7,354 nucleotides of DNA, taken from JBNJDW01 sp051745265 (GTDB lineage Bacteria > Pseudomonadota > Alphaproteobacteria > Micavibrionales > CSBR16-224). A program made the position numbers and the translations under genes. Shown here piece after piece: positions 5,466 to 7,354 of the stretch; within the stretch, counting starts at the first letter, position 1, and each line of letters starts with the position of its first letter. The notes beneath the pieces were generated by a model that did no database searches, was not told the DNA's origin, and saw only the letters and a program-made list of their open reading frames with translations. Where the stretch lies: positions 1-7,354 of the forward strand of contig JBNJDW010000091.1 in assembly GCA_051745265.1 (NCBI GenBank). The letters are read 5' to 3'.

Positions 5466-6698
5466 TTAATCTCTTGGCTTACATAAGTTTGCATATTTAA
5501 AAATGGTTTCATTTTCTTTGTCGTACTCATTCCAAACGACATTACATCCCTTGGGAGAAAACATTGCATATTGAGCTGCGGTTGTTTTAGGAGGCTTAAT
5601 TTTAACAATTTTTTCCCATTTATTTTCTTTATTAAGCCTGTATATCCCCTGACTGTTGTTAAAAGCCGTCTTGCCCGTTATTGCTGCATAAAATGTTCCT
5701 TTGGTGTAGGATAATGTTAGGCTACGATAACAACTGCACCCACATGAAAAGCATTTAAAACTATCTAGGAAACCATCTTTTCCAACAAACGGGCCTTTGG
5801 GCAAGAAAATGGTTTCTACAAAATCTTGTTCTTTATCATCTTGAATATCTACCTTTAAAGGCCAATTTTTTGGTGATAAAGCTTGATTGGCATAATAATA
5901 AATATTTTTTCCCGTTTCCTGATCATAATGCCGCGAGCGTAATCGAGGCAAATAATCCCCTTTAAAAGTTTTTAAGCTTCCATCTCGCTTCATTAAATGA
6001 AGTGTTGTATTCTTTTCATCTCTATAGGCTGCTATAAATTGATTATTATAAGCAAAGCTTATATCCCTTGCATATTCATAGTCTAAAATTGTGGACGGTA
6101 AATTCGTTTGTTCAATACAATGAGTATAGGAAATATCCTGACTACAAAGCTCCTTCTGATTATCAAAGAGGACTATCTGGCAAGAATGCCTATCTAATAT
6201 TGGTGAAAAGTGTTTGTTATAATTAACTTTCCTAGGAGACACCCCAATGTCAATTTGTTGTTTTTTCCAATTGATATAAGCGAATTTAAAACTGCTTTTT
6301 AATTGAGGAAAGCTTTCATATGCAGATATTCTTGTACTATTTACAGGATAAATCAATAAATTATCCTTGTGATCTATACACCAGTTTGAACGCCCAATCA
6401 GACTACCGTCAAAAACTTTGGAAATCTCATCTGATGTGCCCGCAACTAAAAAATTAACTGTATCAGGAAGCGGGCGATCTTCTTGACCGCCATCATTTAA
6501 AGAGATTAAAGAAAGATAGGGCTTTTCGCCTTCATTATAATAAAAAACGTGTTCATTCCCCCAAAAGCCCTCAGGTCTTTTTTCGGATTTTAGAGTTTTC
6601 CCGTTATTTAAAGAAAAGCTTTCGATATCAACAACAAATAAAGCCGTTATTAAAATTAATACGCTTACAATTATAAGATTCTTCATTTTAAAATGCAT
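5466..6698 (-). CDS. Unrecognised membrane-anchored or secreted Cys-rich protein
   Basis: A 410-aa protein I do not recognise. The N terminus is KMKN followed by a hydrophobic stretch (residues 8-23, LIIVSVLILITALFVV), which fits an uncleaved signal anchor or a signal peptide without a clear cleavage motif; the rest is hydrophilic and presumably periplasmic or extracellular. Repeated aromatic strand-like segments and a final blade-like AMFSPKGCNVVWNEYD (378-393) recall TolB/PD40-type beta-propellers; this is inference. Ten cysteines (107, 173, 185, 194, 316, 319, 321, 323, 385, 406) include the dense cluster CFSCGCSC, suggesting disulfides or metal binding. GAGGA lies about 9 nt before the chosen ATG; a second Met at residue 5 is possible. 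The gene is far more AT-rich than its neighbours, which points to horizontal acquisition. No terminator was recognised downstream. Confidence 0.8.
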   Translation of the reverse strand: MHFKMKNLIIVSVLILITALFVVDIESFSLNNGKTLKSEKRPEGFWGNEHVFYYNEGEKPYLSLISLNDGGQEDRPLPDTVNFLVAGTSDEISKVFDGSLIGRSNWCIDHKDNLLIYPVNSTRISAYESFPQLKSSFKFAYINWKKQQIDIGVSPRKVNYNKHFSPILDRHSCQIVLFDNQKELCSQDISYTHCIEQTNLPSTILDYEYARDISFAYNNQFIAAYRDEKNTTLHLMKRDGSLKTFKGDYLPRLRSRHYDQETGKNIYYYANQALSPKNWPLKVDIQDDKEQDFVETIFLPKGPFVGKDGFLDSFKCFSCGCSCYRSLTLSYTKGTFYAAITGKTAFNNSQGIYRLNKENKWEKIVKIKPPKTTAAQYAMFSPKGCNVVWNEYDKENETIFKYANLCKPRD

Positions 6699-6728
6699 CT
6701 AATGCGTTCCTCTTATATTCATATTAAA

Positions 6729-6734
6729 ATTATA
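6729..6734 (-). promoter_or_regulatory. Consensus -10 element for the AT-rich gene
   Basis: On the minus strand TATAAT (6734-6729) lies 30 bp before the ATG at 6698, predicting a leader of about 22 nt. No matching -35 is present at 16-18 bp; the sequence there is G-rich. The gene may need an activator, or may be read from hen1. Confidence 0.4.
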
Positions 6735-6809
6735 ATAATGCAGAACCGCCCCGCTTGACAGGAATATTAATCAATATGATCCGCTATTCAAACGACCTCT
6801 TTGACACCT

Positions 6810-7354
6810 TTATCCCCGAAAAACCGCCATCTGCGTCGGGCCGCCGAAATCCGGATGATTGCCGCCGACATTCCGGAAGGTGACGGTGTAGCCTTGCCGG
6901 CGGGCGAGGCCCTGGCACCAGTGTTGGAATTTTTCACGGGGCCATTCGAAACGGTGGTCGGGGTGGCGGTAGCGATGCGCGGGCACACCCAGCAGCGGGT
7001 TATATTCGCTGTTCGGGGTCGTCACCACGACCAGACCCGGGCGGTAATCGCGGAAAACGGCGTTTTCGATCAGGGACAGGCGGTCGGCGTTAATATGCTC
7101 GATCGTTTCCAGCATGACGGCGGCATCATAGCCGGTCAGCGTCGCGTCCGATTGCATAAAGGATTTGTTTTCAATGCGAATATGATCGGGCAGCCGGCCA
7201 TAACGGGTTTCCAGCAGCGCCCGGGCCTCTGTCAGAACATCCTCACAGATATCAATGCCGGTAATGCGGGTGAACTCTTTCATTTCAGCCAGCCGCTCCA
7301 GCAATACGCCGGGACCGCAGCCGAGATCAAGCACACTGGCCGCCCCACTGCGGG
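6810..7354 (-). CDS. hen1: 3'-terminal RNA ribose 2'-O-methyltransferase Hen1, C-terminal part
   Basis: SAM-dependent methyltransferase that 2'-O-methylates RNA 3' ends. In bacteria it acts with the kinase-phosphatase-ligase Pnkp, marking broken RNAs so that repair resists renewed cleavage. The frame is open through the right edge. A GTG at 7334 is the Val of motif I (VLDLGCGPG), not a start, so the N-terminal part lies outside. The Mn-binding E-x-x-E-H (codons 7109-7095) is followed by ADRLSLIENAVF, VVVTTPNSEYN, then HPDHRFEWPREKF, the Hen1 signature carrying the further histidine ligand. The protein ends with GGPTQMAVFRG. All expected catalytic blocks are intact. Downstream on the same strand is the AT-rich gene after 111 bp rather than pnkp. 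A plant/animal-type piRNA role does not apply in bacteria. Confidence 0.9.
   Translation of the reverse strand, partial: RSGAASVLDLGCGPGVLLERLAEMKEFTRITGIDICEDVLTEARALLETRYGRLPDHIRIENKSFMQSDATLTGYDAAVMLETIEHINADRLSLIENAVFRDYRPGLVVVTTPNSEYNPLLGVPAHRYRHPDHRFEWPREKFQHWCQGLARRQGYTVTFRNVGGNHPDFGGPTQMAVFRG

Noticed and set aside
6755..6760. Plus-strand TTGACA as a promoter
   Set aside because: No -10 hexamer lies at 16-18 bp, and no plus-strand gene follows.
6788..6988. Minus-strand 66-codon frame overlapping the hen1 end, considered as a pnkp remnant
   Set aside because: It is a frame shadow of hen1 with low-complexity Ala/Thr composition and no P-loop or kinase motif.
7332..7334. GTG at 7334 as the start of a complete 174-aa methyltransferase
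   Set aside because: This codon is the Val inside motif I (VLDLGCGPG) and the frame stays open to the window edge, so the gene is partial.
1..7354. CRISPR array, transposase or integrase
   Set aside because: No spaced repeat array and no recombinase or transposase motif was seen in any frame.

Overview
The window looks like chromosomal DNA of an alphaproteobacterium. The basis is the DnaX sequence, which has an Ala/Pro-rich linker followed by the start of the alphaproteobacterial-type gamma/tau C-terminal domain, the small SRP RNA gene directly upstream of dnaX, and an RsbRD_N-type cytoplasmic histidine kinase. I cannot name the genus. Most genes are moderately GC-rich (one line of yaaA, 2701-2760, hand-counts to 34/60 G+C). 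The block 5466-6698 is sharply AT-rich (line 5581-5640 counts to 16/60).

Left part (1-2520). dnaX runs leftward and leaves the window at base 1. It has no stop inside the window, so only its N-terminal 485 codons are seen. The small SRP RNA gene (ffs) sits 63 bp upstream of it on the same strand with its own promoter. Next upstream, also leftward, is a KNTase-fold nucleotidyltransferase of unknown substrate. A 121-bp divergent intergenic region separates that gene from yaaA.

Middle (2521-5333, rightward). yaaA, a peroxide-stress/DNA-binding family gene, is followed by a 150-bp AT-rich gap. The gap holds a 9-bp inverted repeat and a near-consensus sigma70 promoter that drives an unrecognised 130-aa protein. 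A strong hairpin, with a competing second hairpin, separates that gene from an intact tRNA-Thr(CGU). Then comes an orphan soluble sensor histidine kinase with RsbRD_N, HisKA and HATPase domains.

Right part (5334-7354). Just past the kinase lies a degenerate second copy of the 3' half of tRNA-Thr, in direct orientation. This is the arrangement left by integration at a tRNA gene, although no integrase is visible. It is followed by an AT-rich leftward gene for a membrane-anchored or secreted Cys-rich protein of unknown function. At the right edge is the C-terminal part of a leftward hen1, the bacterial 3'-terminal RNA ribose 2'-O-methyltransferase of the Pnkp-Hen1 RNA-repair system. No pnkp is seen downstream of it.

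The functional links are limited: ffs and dnaX are probably co-transcribed at least in part. The stretch from tRNA-Thr to hen1 reads as an accessory, insertion-prone zone next to a housekeeping core. The best candidates for unusual biology are the tRNA 3'-half duplication bracketing the kinase, the AT-rich orphan gene beside hen1, and hen1 itself.
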